A DNA stretch of 64,000 nt from Bifidobacterium breve (GTDB taxonomy: Bacteria; Actinomycetota; Thermoleophilia; Solirubrobacterales; Solirubrobacteraceae): positions 62,001 to 126,000 of the forward strand of contig CAMCUD010000003.1 of the NCBI GenBank assembly GCA_945878865.1, given 5' to 3'. How positions within the stretch are numbered: the first letter of the stretch is position 1; every line of letters starts with the position of its first letter. Made by a program: the position numbers and the translations under genes. Below are positions 52,877 through 61,706 of the stretch, piece by piece. The notes under the pieces were generated by a model. That model was not told the origin of the DNA, searched no databases, and saw only the letters and a program-made list of their open reading frames with translations.

Positions 52877-52915
52877 GCGCGGCGAGTGGCGGGATGCCAC
52901 CCCGGGCCCGGTGTG

Positions 52916-52921
52916 TAGGGT
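52916..52921 (+). promoter_or_regulatory. -10 TAGGGT for bluB-cobT
   Basis: TAGGGT ends 9 bases before GTG 52931, predicting a leader of two or three bases. There is thus no room for a riboswitch on this transcript. Confidence 0.45.
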
Positions 52922-52930
52922 GCCCGCCCC

Positions 52931-54700
52931 GTGACGACCGACCATGACCGCTTCGTCCGGCCGCCGACACCCGCAGGGTTCGATCGATCGAGAGCCGCTG
53001 AGCGCGCAGCAGACCCCCGTGGCTGGCGCTATGAGGACGCCGCGCGCGACGCCGTGCACCGGGTCATCGCCGAGCGCCGGGACATCCGTCGCTTTCGCCC
53101 GGACGACGTCCCGGACGACGTGCTCGACCGGGTGCTCACCGCGGCGCACCGCGCGCCGTCGGTCGGGCTCATGCAGCCCTGGCGCTTCATCGTGGTGCGG
53201 GACGTCGCGACCCGGGCGGCGGTCCGCACGCTGGCCCAGCGCGAGCGGGTCCGCCAAGCCGAACGGTTCGACGCGCGGGCGCGGCATTTCCTCGACCAGA
53301 AGATCGAGGGTGTGGTGGAGGCGCCGCTGGGGGTCGTCGTGTGCTGCGACCCCGGTGACGCGGGGACGGAGATCCTCGGTCGCGGCACGATCCCGGAGAC
53401 CGACGTGTATTCCGCGGCTTGCGCAATCGAGAATCTCTGGCTGGCGGCGCGCGCCGAGGGGCTCGGCGTGGGGTGGGTGAGCTTCTATCGGCCCCCGGAT
53501 CTCCGCGATGTGCTGGGGATTCCCGACGCCGTGATCCCGATGGCCTACCTCTGCGTCGGGTGGCCCGACGAGCGCCCCGTGCGACCCGGCCTCGAAGCGG
53601 CGGGATGGTCGTCGCGGCTGCCGCTTGAGCGCGTGGTGATGCACGAGAAGTGGAAGAACATGGAGCATCTGCCGAACACGCCGACTGGTGCCAATCGCCG
53701 GGCGCTGGCGGCCGTCCGCGACCGCTCCGACACGCAGATCCGGCCCGCCGGAAGCCTCGGGCTGCTCGAGGGCCTGGTCGAGCGCTGGGCGGCGGTCACC
53801 GGCGCCCCGCCGGATCCGCGGCTGCGCGCCGGCGTGCTGCTCTGTGCGGCCGACCATGGCCATACGGCGCACGGCTCCAGCCTCTACGGCGCGGAGGTCT
53901 CGCGCGACATCGCCGCGGCCGCGGGGCGCGGGGAGTCCAGCGCGGCGGTGCTCGCGGCGGCGGGCGGCCACGCATTGCGCGTGGCGGACGTCGGCCTCGC
54001 GGGGCCGACGCCCGAAGGCGTCCTCGATCGCAAGGTCGCGCCGGGCACCGTTGACGTCCTCGCCGCGCCCGCGATGACCGCCGCACAGTGCGACGCCGCC
54101 ATGCGCGCCGGCGCCGCGCTCGCCGACGAGCTGATCGACAAGGGCGTCGGGTGCCTCGTGCTCGGCGAGATCGGGATCGGCAACACCACGACCGCGGCGA
54201 TGCTCACCGCGGCGCTCACCGGCGCGACGCCGGAACAGGTCGTCGGGCGTGGGGTCGGCGTCGACGCGGCAGGCTTGGAACGGAAGCGCGCGATGGTCGC
54301 CGACGCCATCGCGCGACACGCAGACGCAATCGCGGCCGGCCCGCGCGCGGCGCTCGCCGCCGTCGGCGGGCTCGAGCTCGCCGCGCTGGCAGGTGCCGCC
54401 GCCCGCGCCTGGGAGCGACGGATCCCGGTGATCCTCGACGGCTTCGCGGCGACCGTCCCGCTTCTCGTGACGGTGCGCGAGGACGCCACCGCGGCCGACG
54501 CGCTCGTCGCCGGTCATCGCTCTCCCGAACCCGGCCACGGCGTCGTGCTGGCGGAGCTCGGGCTCGAGCCGCTGCTCGACCTGCGCATGCGCGTGGGGGA
54601 GGGCGTGGGTGCGCTCATGGCCCTCGGCGTCATCGAGCGCGCCGGCGCGCTGCACGCCGGGCTGGGCGCCTTCACCGAGCCCGGTCAGCCGGTCGCCTGA
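52931..54700 (+). CDS. BluB-CobT fusion: DMB synthase and nicotinate-nucleotide:DMB phosphoribosyltransferase
   Basis: 589 residues. BluB part (about 35-240): nitroreductase-like, with VIAERRDIRRFRPDDVPDDVL, APSVGLMQPWRFIVV, TDVYSAACAIENLWLAARAEGLGVGWVSFY and LCVGWPDERP. It makes 5,6-dimethylbenzimidazole from FMNH2 and oxygen. CobT part (about 255-589): LLCAADHGHTAHGSSLY, EVSRDIAAAA, LGEIGIGNTTTAAMLTAALTG, VGRGVGVDAAGLERK, and ILDGFAATVPLL with the catalytic Glu expected in the last block. It would pass DMB directly to alpha-ribazole phosphate formation. No own riboswitch; start-proximal -10. Confidence 0.94.
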   Translation: MTTDHDRFVRPPTPAGFDRSRAAERAADPRGWRYEDAARDAVHRVIAERRDIRRFRPDDVPDDVLDRVLTAAHRAPSVGLMQPWRFIVVRDVATRAAVRTLAQRERVRQAERFDARARHFLDQKIEGVVEAPLGVVVCCDPGDAGTEILGRGTIPETDVYSAACAIENLWLAARAEGLGVGWVSFYRPPDLRDVLGIPDAVIPMAYLCVGWPDERPVRPGLEAAGWSSRLPLERVVMHEKWKNMEHLPNTPTGANRRALAAVRDRSDTQIRPAGSLGLLEGLVERWAAVTGAPPDPRLRAGVLLCAADHGHTAHGSSLYGAEVSRDIAAAAGRGESSAAVLAAAGGHALRVADVGLAGPTPEGVLDRKVAPGTVDVLAAPAMTAAQCDAAMRAGAALADELIDKGVGCLVLGEIGIGNTTTAAMLTAALTGATPEQVVGRGVGVDAAGLERKRAMVADAIARHADAIAAGPRAALAAVGGLELAALAGAAARAWERRIPVILDGFAATVPLLVTVREDATAADALVAGHRSPEPGHGVVLAELGLEPLLDLRMRVGEGVGALMALGVIERAGALHAGLGAFTEPGQPVA

Positions 54701-55527
54701 TCCGCGCCCCAGGCGGCGGTGACGCGGTAGACGAAGTTCCGCGCCTGCTCGTCCATGTCGTCGAGGTACGCGCTGGGGACGTGGCCGGCGCCGCGCACGT
54801 CGCGCAGCCCGGCGATGAACCCATGCTGGACGAGCCAGGAGACGTTGTCGTACGCCCACTTGTACGGGACGACGGTGTCCTCCGTGCCGTGCCAGAAGAA
54901 CATCGGCGGGTCGCCAGGATCGAACACGCCGTTGAACGGCAGCGCGCCGGAGATCGAGTAGACGCCGCGCACCTGGGTCTGCGGCCCGTCGGGCGTTGCG
55001 CCCGCGAGGATCGACGCGACCGCGCCCGCCGACGCGCCGCCGATCGCGATCCGGTTCGGGTCGATCCGCAGGGTCGCGGCGTTCGCCTTCAGCCAGCGGA
55101 TCGCCATCCGCTCATCGTCGGCCGCGGCCATCACCGCCGGCGTGCACGACGTCACCGACGCCTCACCGCCGCACGCTTCCGCGGCCAGCAGCCGGTAGGA
55201 GATCGAGACCGCTACGTAGCCGCGCCGCGCGAACCGGCGGGCGAGCTCGACCATCATCCCGTCCTTGCGGCTGCCGAACTTGAAGCCGCCGCCGTGCATC
55301 CACAGCATCACCGGGCGCTTCGCCGCGCGGTCACCGGCGGGGGCGTAGACGTCGAGCTGCAGGCGCTGGCCGTCGGCCTCGCCGTAGACCTGGTCGGGCG
55401 TCTCCTGCACCGAGAACGTCATGTCGCGGTAGCGCAGCGGGTACCCGCCCTCGGGCGGCGGCACCTCGCACCCGGCGACCAGCAGCGCCGCGGCGACTAG
55501 CGCGCCGACGATCGTTCTCCTCCCCAC
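54685..55527 (-). CDS. Secreted alpha/beta hydrolase (esterase) lipoprotein
   Basis: 280 residues. The lipoprotein signal is GRRTIVGALVAAALLVAGC. A hormone-sensitive-lipase/BD-FAE-type hydrolase follows: oxyanion WMHGGGFKFGS, nucleophile IGGASAGAVAS (GxSxG), acid in FWHGTEDTVVPY and His in GAGHVPS. GTG 55527 is chosen because TACGCT lies exactly 6 bases upstream and the signal peptide begins there. It overlaps the end of the bluB-cobT gene on the other strand by 16 bases. It is likely an extracytoplasmic esterase of unknown substrate. Confidence 0.88.
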   Translation of the reverse strand: MGRRTIVGALVAAALLVAGCEVPPPEGGYPLRYRDMTFSVQETPDQVYGEADGQRLQLDVYAPAGDRAAKRPVMLWMHGGGFKFGSRKDGMMVELARRFARRGYVAVSISYRLLAAEACGGEASVTSCTPAVMAAADDERMAIRWLKANAATLRIDPNRIAIGGASAGAVASILAGATPDGPQTQVRGVYSISGALPFNGVFDPGDPPMFFWHGTEDTVVPYKWAYDNVSWLVQHGFIAGLRDVRGAGHVPSAYLDDMDEQARNFVYRVTAAWGADQATG

Positions 55528-55533
55528 GGCGCG

Positions 55534-55539
55534 AGCGTA
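55534..55539 (-). promoter_or_regulatory. -10-like TACGCT before the esterase gene
   Basis: TACGCT on the minus strand, then 6 bases, then GTG 55527: an exact leaderless arrangement. Confidence 0.5.
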
Positions 55540-55600
55540 CGCGCGCCCAGCCGCGTGCGCGACGACGTAAGACGTGCGGTCTCCGCGATACTCGCGCGCC

Positions 55601-56218
55601 ATGCCGCGCCGCGAGATCGACCCCGCCCAGCTCGGATCAGGCCCGTTCTACGGCTTCCTGACCTCGGTGATCGTCCCGCGGCCCATCGCGTGGGTTTCCA
55701 CCACATCCGCCGACGGGGTCGACAACCTCGCGCCGCACTCGTTCTTCACCGTCGCGTCGACCGACCCGGCGGTGGTGCAGTTCACCTCGGTCGGCCGCAA
55801 GGACTCGCTGCGCAACGCCGAGGCCACCGGCGAGTTCGTCATCGGCTTCACCCCGGCCGGGCTGTTCGAGCAGATCAACGCCACGGGGACGAACTTCCCG
55901 CCCGGCGTCAGCGAGTTCGACGCCGTCGGCCTCACCCGCGAGCCGAGCGCGAAGGTGTCACCGCCGCGGGTGGCCGAGTCACCCGTGGCACTGGAATGCG
56001 TCCTGCACGCGACGATCGGGATCGGCCGCTCGACCGTCGTCCTCGGCCGGGTGGTGCACGCCGCCGTCGACGAGGCCGTGCTGCGCGACGACCGCCCCGC
56101 GATCGATCTGCTCGACCCGGTCGCCCGCCTCGGCGCCAACGAGTGGGGGCACGTCGGCGAGATCCGCACGATCACGCGGATCGGCTACCACGAGTGGCCG
56201 GGCCACTACGAGAAGTAG
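55601..56218 (+). CDS. Flavin reductase-like (FMN-binding split barrel) protein
   Basis: 205 residues. The family pattern is GPFYGFLTSVIVPRPIAWVSTTSADGVDNLAPHSFFTVASTDPAVVQF (flavin-binding loop), then RNAEATGEFVIGF and VVLGRVVHAAVDEAV. It resembles the larger DIM6/NTAB flavoprotein group. It starts at ATG 55601, with GATACT 8 bases upstream. It probably binds FMN. It is not related to the shorter protein at 31762 beyond the fold. Confidence 0.88.
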   Translation: MPRREIDPAQLGSGPFYGFLTSVIVPRPIAWVSTTSADGVDNLAPHSFFTVASTDPAVVQFTSVGRKDSLRNAEATGEFVIGFTPAGLFEQINATGTNFPPGVSEFDAVGLTREPSAKVSPPRVAESPVALECVLHATIGIGRSTVVLGRVVHAAVDEAVLRDDRPAIDLLDPVARLGANEWGHVGEIRTITRIGYHEWPGHYEK

Positions 56219-57903
56219 GGCAGGCGCAGGGCGCCCGGCGCGAGCCCGAAGCGCGCGCCGACCCGGCTGAGCAGCGCCTCGGGCGCATCGAGGCCCGCCA
56301 GCAGACGATCACCGGGAAGGGCGATCGAGGCTCCCGGCGCGTCGCTGTTGGCCGGCGGCCGCAGGTAGGCCATCGGAGAGACGCGGGGGAACCCGACGAC
56401 CTCGGCGTCGGCCAGGGAGAGGCCGGCCCGCCGCGCCGCGGATCGCAGCGCCGCCTCGAGGTTCCCGAGCTCGTCGACGAGCCCGCGCTCCCGCGCGTCG
56501 GCGCCGGTCCACACCCGGCCACGCGCGAGCGGTTCGAGCTGCTCGACGGGCATGCCACGCCCGTCGGCAGCCTTCTGCGTGAAGTCCGCGTAGACGTCGT
56601 CCAGCCAGCGGTCCAGCCACGCCACCTCGTCGTCGGTGAACGGGCGGCCCGGCGACCACATCGACGCGCGCTCGCCCGTGGCGACGATCTCCCGGCCGAC
56701 ACCGACCTTCTCCTGCGCGGCGGCCACGACCATCTTGCCGGCGAACACGCCGATCGACCCGGTGACGGTGCTCGGCAGCGCGAAGATCTCGTCCGCGCCC
56801 ATCGCGACGAAGTACCCGCCGGAGGCCGCCACGCCGCCCATCGTCGCGACGACCGGGCGGCCCTGCCCGCGCAGCCGGAGCACCTCGCGGTGGATCGCGT
56901 CCGACGCGGTGTACGAGCCCCCCGGGCTGACGACCCGCAGCACCACGGCGGCGACCCGCTCGTCCTCGCCGGCGGCACGCAGGGCGCTGCAGATGGTGTC
57001 CGACCCGGCCGTCCGGCCCATGAGCGGCGAGGCGCCGTTGCGGCCGAGCATGATGCCGCCGACCACGGGGACGACCGCGATGGTGTCGGGCTTCGCGGCG
57101 CGGCCCAGCCGGCGCGGAAGCTCGCGCTTCAGGCGCTTCTCCAGCTCGGCGCCGCGCGGCGGTGCCCAGCGGTGGACGTAGCGCAGCTCGGCGTCGTCAC
57201 CGATCCGTTCACGCAGGGCGGCGTAGGCCTCGTCGCGGTAGCCGAGGCGGTCGACGAGGCCGCGCTCGCGGGCACCCTCGGCGGTCAGCGGCGCGGCGGC
57301 AATCGCCTCGCGGACCTGCTCGGGGGTCAGCGACCGCCGGCGGGCGACTGTGGCGACGACTGACGCCGTGAGCCCGTCGGTCAGCGCCTGCAGCGCCTCG
57401 CGCTGCGCGTCGCTCATCGACTCGCGCCGGAACATGTCCGGCGCGTTCTTGTACTCGTGGCGCGCGTGGATCTGCGGCTCGACGCCGACCCGGTCGAGCA
57501 CCCGCCGCAGGAACAGCCCCTGCGAAGCGAAGCCCACGAGCCCCAGACCGCCGGACGGCTGGACCCAGATCTCGTCGAAGTGCGCGGCCAGGTGGTAGTC
57601 GACGGTGCCGTTGCCGGTCTCGCCGAAGGCCTCCGTCCAGCACACCGTCGGCTTGCCCGCGGCGGCGAACGCCTCGACGGCGGCGCCGAGCTCCTCGGCC
57701 TGCGATGGCTCGATGCCGTCACCACCGACGTGCGCGATGAGCCCGACGACCTCCGGCCGCTCGCGCGCTTCGCGCAGGCGCCGCAGCACGCCCGGCAGCG
57801 ACGGCGTCAGGCGCGCGCGCCACGCGGCGAGCGGATCGGCCGGCGGCGCCTCCAGGAGCCCGCCGGTGAGGTCGAGTTCGAGCAGGATGCGGGTCTGCGC
57901 CAT
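56206..57903 (-). CDS. sppA: Signal peptide peptidase SppA, 67K-like
   Basis: 565 residues with two SppA (S49) repeats. The general-base Lys is in ARHEYKNAPDMFRRESMS (first repeat). The nucleophile Ser is in GGVAASGGYFVAMGAD, followed by TGSIGVFAGKMVV (second repeat). There is no N-terminal membrane helix, so it is probably cytosolic or peripheral. It would degrade cleaved signal peptides or other small membrane peptides. TACCGT lies 6 bases before ATG 57903. Its end overlaps the flavin reductase gene by 13 bases. Confidence 0.92.
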   Translation of the reverse strand: MAQTRILLELDLTGGLLEAPPADPLAAWRARLTPSLPGVLRRLREARERPEVVGLIAHVGGDGIEPSQAEELGAAVEAFAAAGKPTVCWTEAFGETGNGTVDYHLAAHFDEIWVQPSGGLGLVGFASQGLFLRRVLDRVGVEPQIHARHEYKNAPDMFRRESMSDAQREALQALTDGLTASVVATVARRRSLTPEQVREAIAAAPLTAEGARERGLVDRLGYRDEAYAALRERIGDDAELRYVHRWAPPRGAELEKRLKRELPRRLGRAAKPDTIAVVPVVGGIMLGRNGASPLMGRTAGSDTICSALRAAGEDERVAAVVLRVVSPGGSYTASDAIHREVLRLRGQGRPVVATMGGVAASGGYFVAMGADEIFALPSTVTGSIGVFAGKMVVAAAQEKVGVGREIVATGERASMWSPGRPFTDDEVAWLDRWLDDVYADFTQKAADGRGMPVEQLEPLARGRVWTGADARERGLVDELGNLEAALRSAARRAGLSLADAEVVGFPRVSPMAYLRPPANSDAPGASIALPGDRLLAGLDAPEALLSRVGARFGLAPGALRLPYFS

Positions 57904-57909
57904 TCCTGC

Positions 57910-57915
57910 ACGGTA
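57910..57915 (-). promoter_or_regulatory. -10-like TACCGT before sppA
   Basis: TACCGT on the minus strand, 6 bases, then ATG 57903. The 6-base gap GCAGGA also contains AGGA, but it is too close to the start for a normal ribosome site. Confidence 0.5.
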
Positions 57916-57936
57916 GGGGGCGCACAGGCGGTCAGT

Positions 57937-57952
57937 ACAGTCGGACGACTGT
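57937..57952. promoter_or_regulatory. Perfect dyad over the response regulator start
   Basis: ACAGTCG-GA-CGACTGT is a perfect 7-2-7 inverted repeat. It overlaps both the -10-like TACAGT (57936-57941) and the GTG start (57951) of the response regulator, a position suited to repression or autoregulation. OmpR-type regulators usually prefer direct repeats, so a different protein may bind it. Confidence 0.5.
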
Positions 57953-58607
57953 GCGCTCGACGGTCGGGATCTGCGAGGACGACGACGCGCTGCGCGGCAC
58001 CATCCGCCGTGCGCTGGAACAGCAGGGGTTCACGGTCCGGCCGACGGCGTCGGGCACCGAGGCGGTGCGCGCGTTCAGCGAGGACCCCCCCGACCTTCTC
58101 GTGCTGGACATCGGGCTGCCGGACTCCGACGGACGGGACGTGTGCCAGGCGCTCCGGGCGCAGGGCGCCCGCATGCCCGTCGTGTTCCTCACGGCCAGGG
58201 ACGCGCTTCCCGATCGCCTGAGCGGCTTCCACGCCGGCGGCGACGACTACCTGACGAAGCCGTTCGCCCTCGCCGAGCTCGTGGTGCGCATCGAGGCGCT
58301 GCTCCGCCGGTCGTCGACCCAGGGCACGCCGACCCTCGCGCTCGACCCGACCGGCCACGCCGTCGAGCACGACGGCCGCCGCGTTGCCCTGACCCCGACC
58401 GAGTTCCGGATCGTCGCCGCGCTCGCGGCGCGCCCCGGGGAGGTCGTCCGCCGCACCTCACTCGTCGCGGCGGCATGGCCCGACGGCGCGATCGTGCACG
58501 CGAACACGCTGGACGCGTACATCGCGCGGATCCGGCGCAAGCTGCGCGACGTGGGATCGCCGGTGACGCTGGAGACCGCCCGCGGCGTCGGGTACCGGCT
58601 GTCGTGA
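57951..58607 (+). CDS. OmpR-family response regulator
   Basis: 218 residues. The receiver has acidic residues in CEDDDALRGTIRRAL, phospho-acceptor Asp in LLVLDIGLPDSDGRDVC and Lys in DDYLTKPFALAEL. A winged-helix domain follows (LTPTEFRIVAALAARPGEVVRRTSLVAAAWP, then ETARGVGYRLS). GTG 57951 starts it and its stop overlaps the kinase GTG (GTGA). It diverges from sppA, so envelope quality control is a possible but unproven theme. Confidence 0.93.
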   Translation: MRSTVGICEDDDALRGTIRRALEQQGFTVRPTASGTEAVRAFSEDPPDLLVLDIGLPDSDGRDVCQALRAQGARMPVVFLTARDALPDRLSGFHAGGDDYLTKPFALAELVVRIEALLRRSSTQGTPTLALDPTGHAVEHDGRRVALTPTEFRIVAALAARPGEVVRRTSLVAAAWPDGAIVHANTLDAYIARIRRKLRDVGSPVTLETARGVGYRLS

Positions 58608-59902
58608 CGTTCCGGGCGCGGCTGATCTTCACGGCGATGATCACGCTCGCAGTCGGGCTCGGTGCGCTGCTCGTGGCCGGCAACGTCCTGCTCGATCGGC
58701 GGGTCGGCGTCGAGGCGTCGAACGTCCTGCACGGGCGCGCGGAGGCGGAGGTCGCGGCGCTGACGATCCGCGACGGGCGGGTCATCGTCCGGGAGACGCC
58801 CAACGATGTGGAACTCGACCGGTCGTCGTGGGTGCTCGAGGGCCGGCGGGTCGTCGAGCGCCCGCCGGCGGTCTCCGCGGGACTGGACCGTCGCGCCGTC
58901 GCGCTCGGCCGCACGGGACGGGCGGCGGAGGTCGAAGGCCCGAACGACACGCGCCTGCTCGTCCGTCCGCTGGTCGAACGCGACGGCTCGACCGTGGGCG
59001 CGGTGGTCGTCGCGGCATCGACGACGTCGCTCGAGCGTTTGCAGCAGGAGGTCTTCGTTGGCTCATTCGTGCTCGCGGCACTCACGCTGCTGGCGGGCTG
59101 GTTTGCCATCCGGTCGGCCGTTGACGGCGCGCTGCGCCCGGTGGCGCAGATGACCTCCGCAGCGGAGGAATGGGGGGCGCATGACCTCGACCGTCGGTTC
59201 GATCTGGGCCCTGCGCGTGACGAGCTCACCGGCCTGGCCGCGACGCTCGACCACCTTCTCGCGCGGATCGCCGCCTCGCGGCGCCATGAGCAGCGGTTCG
59301 CCGAGGACGCCGCGCACGAACTCCGCACCCCGGTCACACGGCTGCGGGGGGAGGCCGAGCTCGCGCTCGGGGCGACCGGCCCGGACGCTGACGCACGGCG
59401 CGTGGCGGCGCTGCGTACCGTGGTCGCCGAGACGGAGGAGCTCGAGCGCGCCGTGCACGTGCTCATGGACGTCGCGCGGCGCAGCGCCTCGGGCGGCGAG
59501 CAGGGCGTCGACCTCGGTGCCCTCGCGGCGAGCTTTGCCGGCGTCACGGTGGTCGCGCCACCCGACCTTCCTCGCGCCGAGGGCGATCCGGAGATCGTGC
59601 GCCGGGCGCTGGCGCCCCTCGTCGAGAACGCGCAACGCCACCGGGCGACCATGGTGAGCATCGAGCTCGCCGCCGGCCACGGCCGCGTGCACGCGACGGT
59701 GCGCGACGACGGTCCGGGCCTCGACCGGGCGCTCGGCGAGCGAGTCTTCGAGCCCGGCGTGCAGGGACCGGACGAGGCCGGTGGCGCGGGCCTCGGCCTG
59801 CCGCTCGCGCGTCGGCTCGCGCGGGCGTGCGGCGGTGACGTCACCCTTGGGGAGGGCCCCGGCGGCTGCGTTGTGTTGGAGCTCCCGGAGGCCGCCCGCT
59901 GA
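58604..59902 (+). CDS. Membrane sensor histidine kinase
   Basis: 432 residues. TM1 (about 6-28), an extracytoplasmic loop with hydrophilic beta strands, TM2 (about 149-170), HAMP, then HisKA with AEDAAHELRTPVTRL and HATPase_c. N-box: PLVENAQRHRAT; G1: RDDGPGLD; G2: GAGLGLPLAR. The ATP lid is short and the N-box lacks the usual second Asn, but the fold appears complete. It is translationally coupled to the regulator. The signal is unknown. Confidence 0.92.
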   Translation: MTFRARLIFTAMITLAVGLGALLVAGNVLLDRRVGVEASNVLHGRAEAEVAALTIRDGRVIVRETPNDVELDRSSWVLEGRRVVERPPAVSAGLDRRAVALGRTGRAAEVEGPNDTRLLVRPLVERDGSTVGAVVVAASTTSLERLQQEVFVGSFVLAALTLLAGWFAIRSAVDGALRPVAQMTSAAEEWGAHDLDRRFDLGPARDELTGLAATLDHLLARIAASRRHEQRFAEDAAHELRTPVTRLRGEAELALGATGPDADARRVAALRTVVAETEELERAVHVLMDVARRSASGGEQGVDLGALAASFAGVTVVAPPDLPRAEGDPEIVRRALAPLVENAQRHRATMVSIELAAGHGRVHATVRDDGPGLDRALGERVFEPGVQGPDEAGGAGLGLPLARRLARACGGDVTLGEGPGGCVVLELPEAAR

Positions 59903-59934
59903 CGGCGTTCAGGTCCCCGCAAGGTCCGCGGGCC

Positions 59935-59940
59935 GATGCT
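59935..59940 (+). promoter_or_regulatory. -10-like GATGCT before the COG4705 gene
   Basis: GATGCT, 6 bases, then ATG 59947. It is a weaker match (G for T at the first position) of the start-proximal set. Confidence 0.3.
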
Positions 59941-59946
59941 GGGTCC

Positions 59947-60753
59947 ATGACCACGCTCGTCTCACCGGCGCCTGAGGTTTCGCTTGGGCGGCGGATGCTC
60001 AACAAGGTGCCTGAAGTCACCGTCTTCTTCTGGCTCATCAAGATCATGTGCACCACGGTTGGGGAGACCGGGGCGGACTACCTCAACGTGAACCTCGGCT
60101 TCGGGCTGACGAAGACGACGTACGTCGCGGGGGCCCTCCTCGCGGTCCTGCTCGTCATCCAGTTCCGGCTGCGGCGGTATGTGCCCGTCGCCTACTGGGG
60201 CGTGGTCGTGGTCATCAGCGTGTTCGGCACGTTGATCACGGACAACATGACCGATGCGCACAGCGTGCCGCTGACGACGAGCACGCCGATCTTCGCGCTC
60301 ATCCTCGGCGCGGTGTTCGCGGCGTGGTACGCGGTGGAGCGCACGCTGTCGATCCACACGATCGTGACGACCCGCCGCGAGGCGTTCTACTGGCTGGCGA
60401 TCCTGTTCACGTTCTCGCTCGGCACCGCCGCCGGGGACCTCGTCGCCGAGCAGTTCAGCCTGGGCTACGGCGTGTCGATCGCGATCTTCGGCTCGGTCAT
60501 CCTCGCCGTCGCGTTCGCGCACTATGCCCTCGGGATGAACGCCGTCCTGACGTTCTGGCTGGCGTACATCATGACCCGGCCGCTCGGGGCGTCGGTCGGC
60601 GACTTCATGAGCCAGCACAGCAAGCGCTTCGGTGGCCTCGGGCTCGGCACCACCGGGACGAGCTCCATCTTCATCGCGTGCATCGTCGTCCTCGTCGGCT
60701 ACCTGACGATCAGCAAGCGCGACCAGAGCGCGAGCGCTGAGGCTCCGGCCTGA
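59947..60753 (+). CDS. COG4705-family multi-pass membrane protein
   Basis: 268 residues with seven or eight predicted helices. The family start is recognisable: NKVPEVTVFFWLIKIMCTTVGETGADYLNVNLGFGL, and the internal repeat FSLGTAAGDLVAEQFSLGYG mirrors it. The two halves each carry a TT/GTA-GET/GD-DYL/DLV type motif, suggesting an inverted-repeat transporter. The function of the family is not established. Its stop shares a base with the uppP start (TGATG), so the two are coupled. Confidence 0.85.
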   Translation: MTTLVSPAPEVSLGRRMLNKVPEVTVFFWLIKIMCTTVGETGADYLNVNLGFGLTKTTYVAGALLAVLLVIQFRLRRYVPVAYWGVVVVISVFGTLITDNMTDAHSVPLTTSTPIFALILGAVFAAWYAVERTLSIHTIVTTRREAFYWLAILFTFSLGTAAGDLVAEQFSLGYGVSIAIFGSVILAVAFAHYALGMNAVLTFWLAYIMTRPLGASVGDFMSQHSKRFGGLGLGTTGTSSIFIACIVVLVGYLTISKRDQSASAEAPA

Positions 60754-61706
60754 TGTCGTATCTGCAGGCCGTGGTGATCGCACTCGTCCAGGGCGTCACC
60801 GAGCTGTTTCCGATCTCGAGCCTCGGCCACTCCGTCCTCGTGCCCGCGTGGGTCGGCGGGGACTGGCAGACGCTCGTGACCCAGTCCTCGCAGGCGACGA
60901 GCGAGACGTCCTTCTACCTGGCCTACATCGTCGCGCTGCACTGCGCGACCGCTGCGGCACTGCTCTGGTTCTTCCGGACCGACTGGGTGCGGATCATCCG
61001 CGGCTTCGTCCGGACCGTCGTGCCCGTCGTCCGGACCCGCCGCCTGCCTGGCGACGACGCCGACGCTCGGCTGGCGTGGCTGCTGGTGATCGCGACGATC
61101 CCGGTCGGGATCACGGGGCTGGCGCTCGAGCACGTGTTCCGCACGGTCTTCGCCAAGCCCGCGGCGGCCAGCGCGTTCCTCCTGGCCAACGGCCTCATCC
61201 TGCTGGCGGGCGAACGGCTGCGCCGGAGCGCGTCGGTCGCCGCGGACTCGGCGGAGCGTGAGGCGTACCTCGCGCGGCTTGCGCGGGGGGAGGAGCCGAC
61301 CGAGGGGGCGGAGTCCGACACGCGGCTGGCGGCGCTGTCCGTCGGCGACGGGCTGCGTGTCGGCATCCTCCAGGTCCTCGCGCTGCTGCCCGGCATCAGC
61401 CGGTCGGGCGTGACCATGGTCGGCGGCCTCTGGCGTGGGTTGTCGCACGAGGACGCGGCGCGCTTCGCGTTCCTGCTGGCGACCCCGGTCATCCTCGCCG
61501 CCGGCGTGCTGAAGTTGCCGAGCCTCGCCGCGGACGCCGGCGCGCACATCCACGGCCAGGTCGCGGTCGGGGTCGTCGTCTGCGGCGTCACCGCCTACCT
61601 GTCGGTGAAGTTCCTCGTCCGGTGGTTCGAGACCCAGACGCTCACGCCGTTTGCGATCTACAGCCTCGTGGTCGGCGGGGCCAGTCTCGTGCACTTCGCG
61701 GTGTGA
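60753..61706 (+). CDS. uppP: Undecaprenyl-diphosphatase
   Basis: 317 residues, BacA/UppP family, somewhat longer than the usual 265-280 because of a charged loop (about 160-190: SVAADSAEREAYLARLARGEEPTEGAESD). Catalytic motifs are QGVTELFPISSLGHSVL (E and S) and LPGISRSGVTM (the R-S-G block). It dephosphorylates undecaprenyl diphosphate at the membrane for reuse in cell wall synthesis. Its last 49 bases overlap the end of the cation-efflux gene on the other strand. Confidence 0.94.
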   Translation: MSYLQAVVIALVQGVTELFPISSLGHSVLVPAWVGGDWQTLVTQSSQATSETSFYLAYIVALHCATAAALLWFFRTDWVRIIRGFVRTVVPVVRTRRLPGDDADARLAWLLVIATIPVGITGLALEHVFRTVFAKPAAASAFLLANGLILLAGERLRRSASVAADSAEREAYLARLARGEEPTEGAESDTRLAALSVGDGLRVGILQVLALLPGISRSGVTMVGGLWRGLSHEDAARFAFLLATPVILAAGVLKLPSLAADAGAHIHGQVAVGVVVCGVTAYLSVKFLVRWFETQTLTPFAIYSLVVGGASLVHFAV

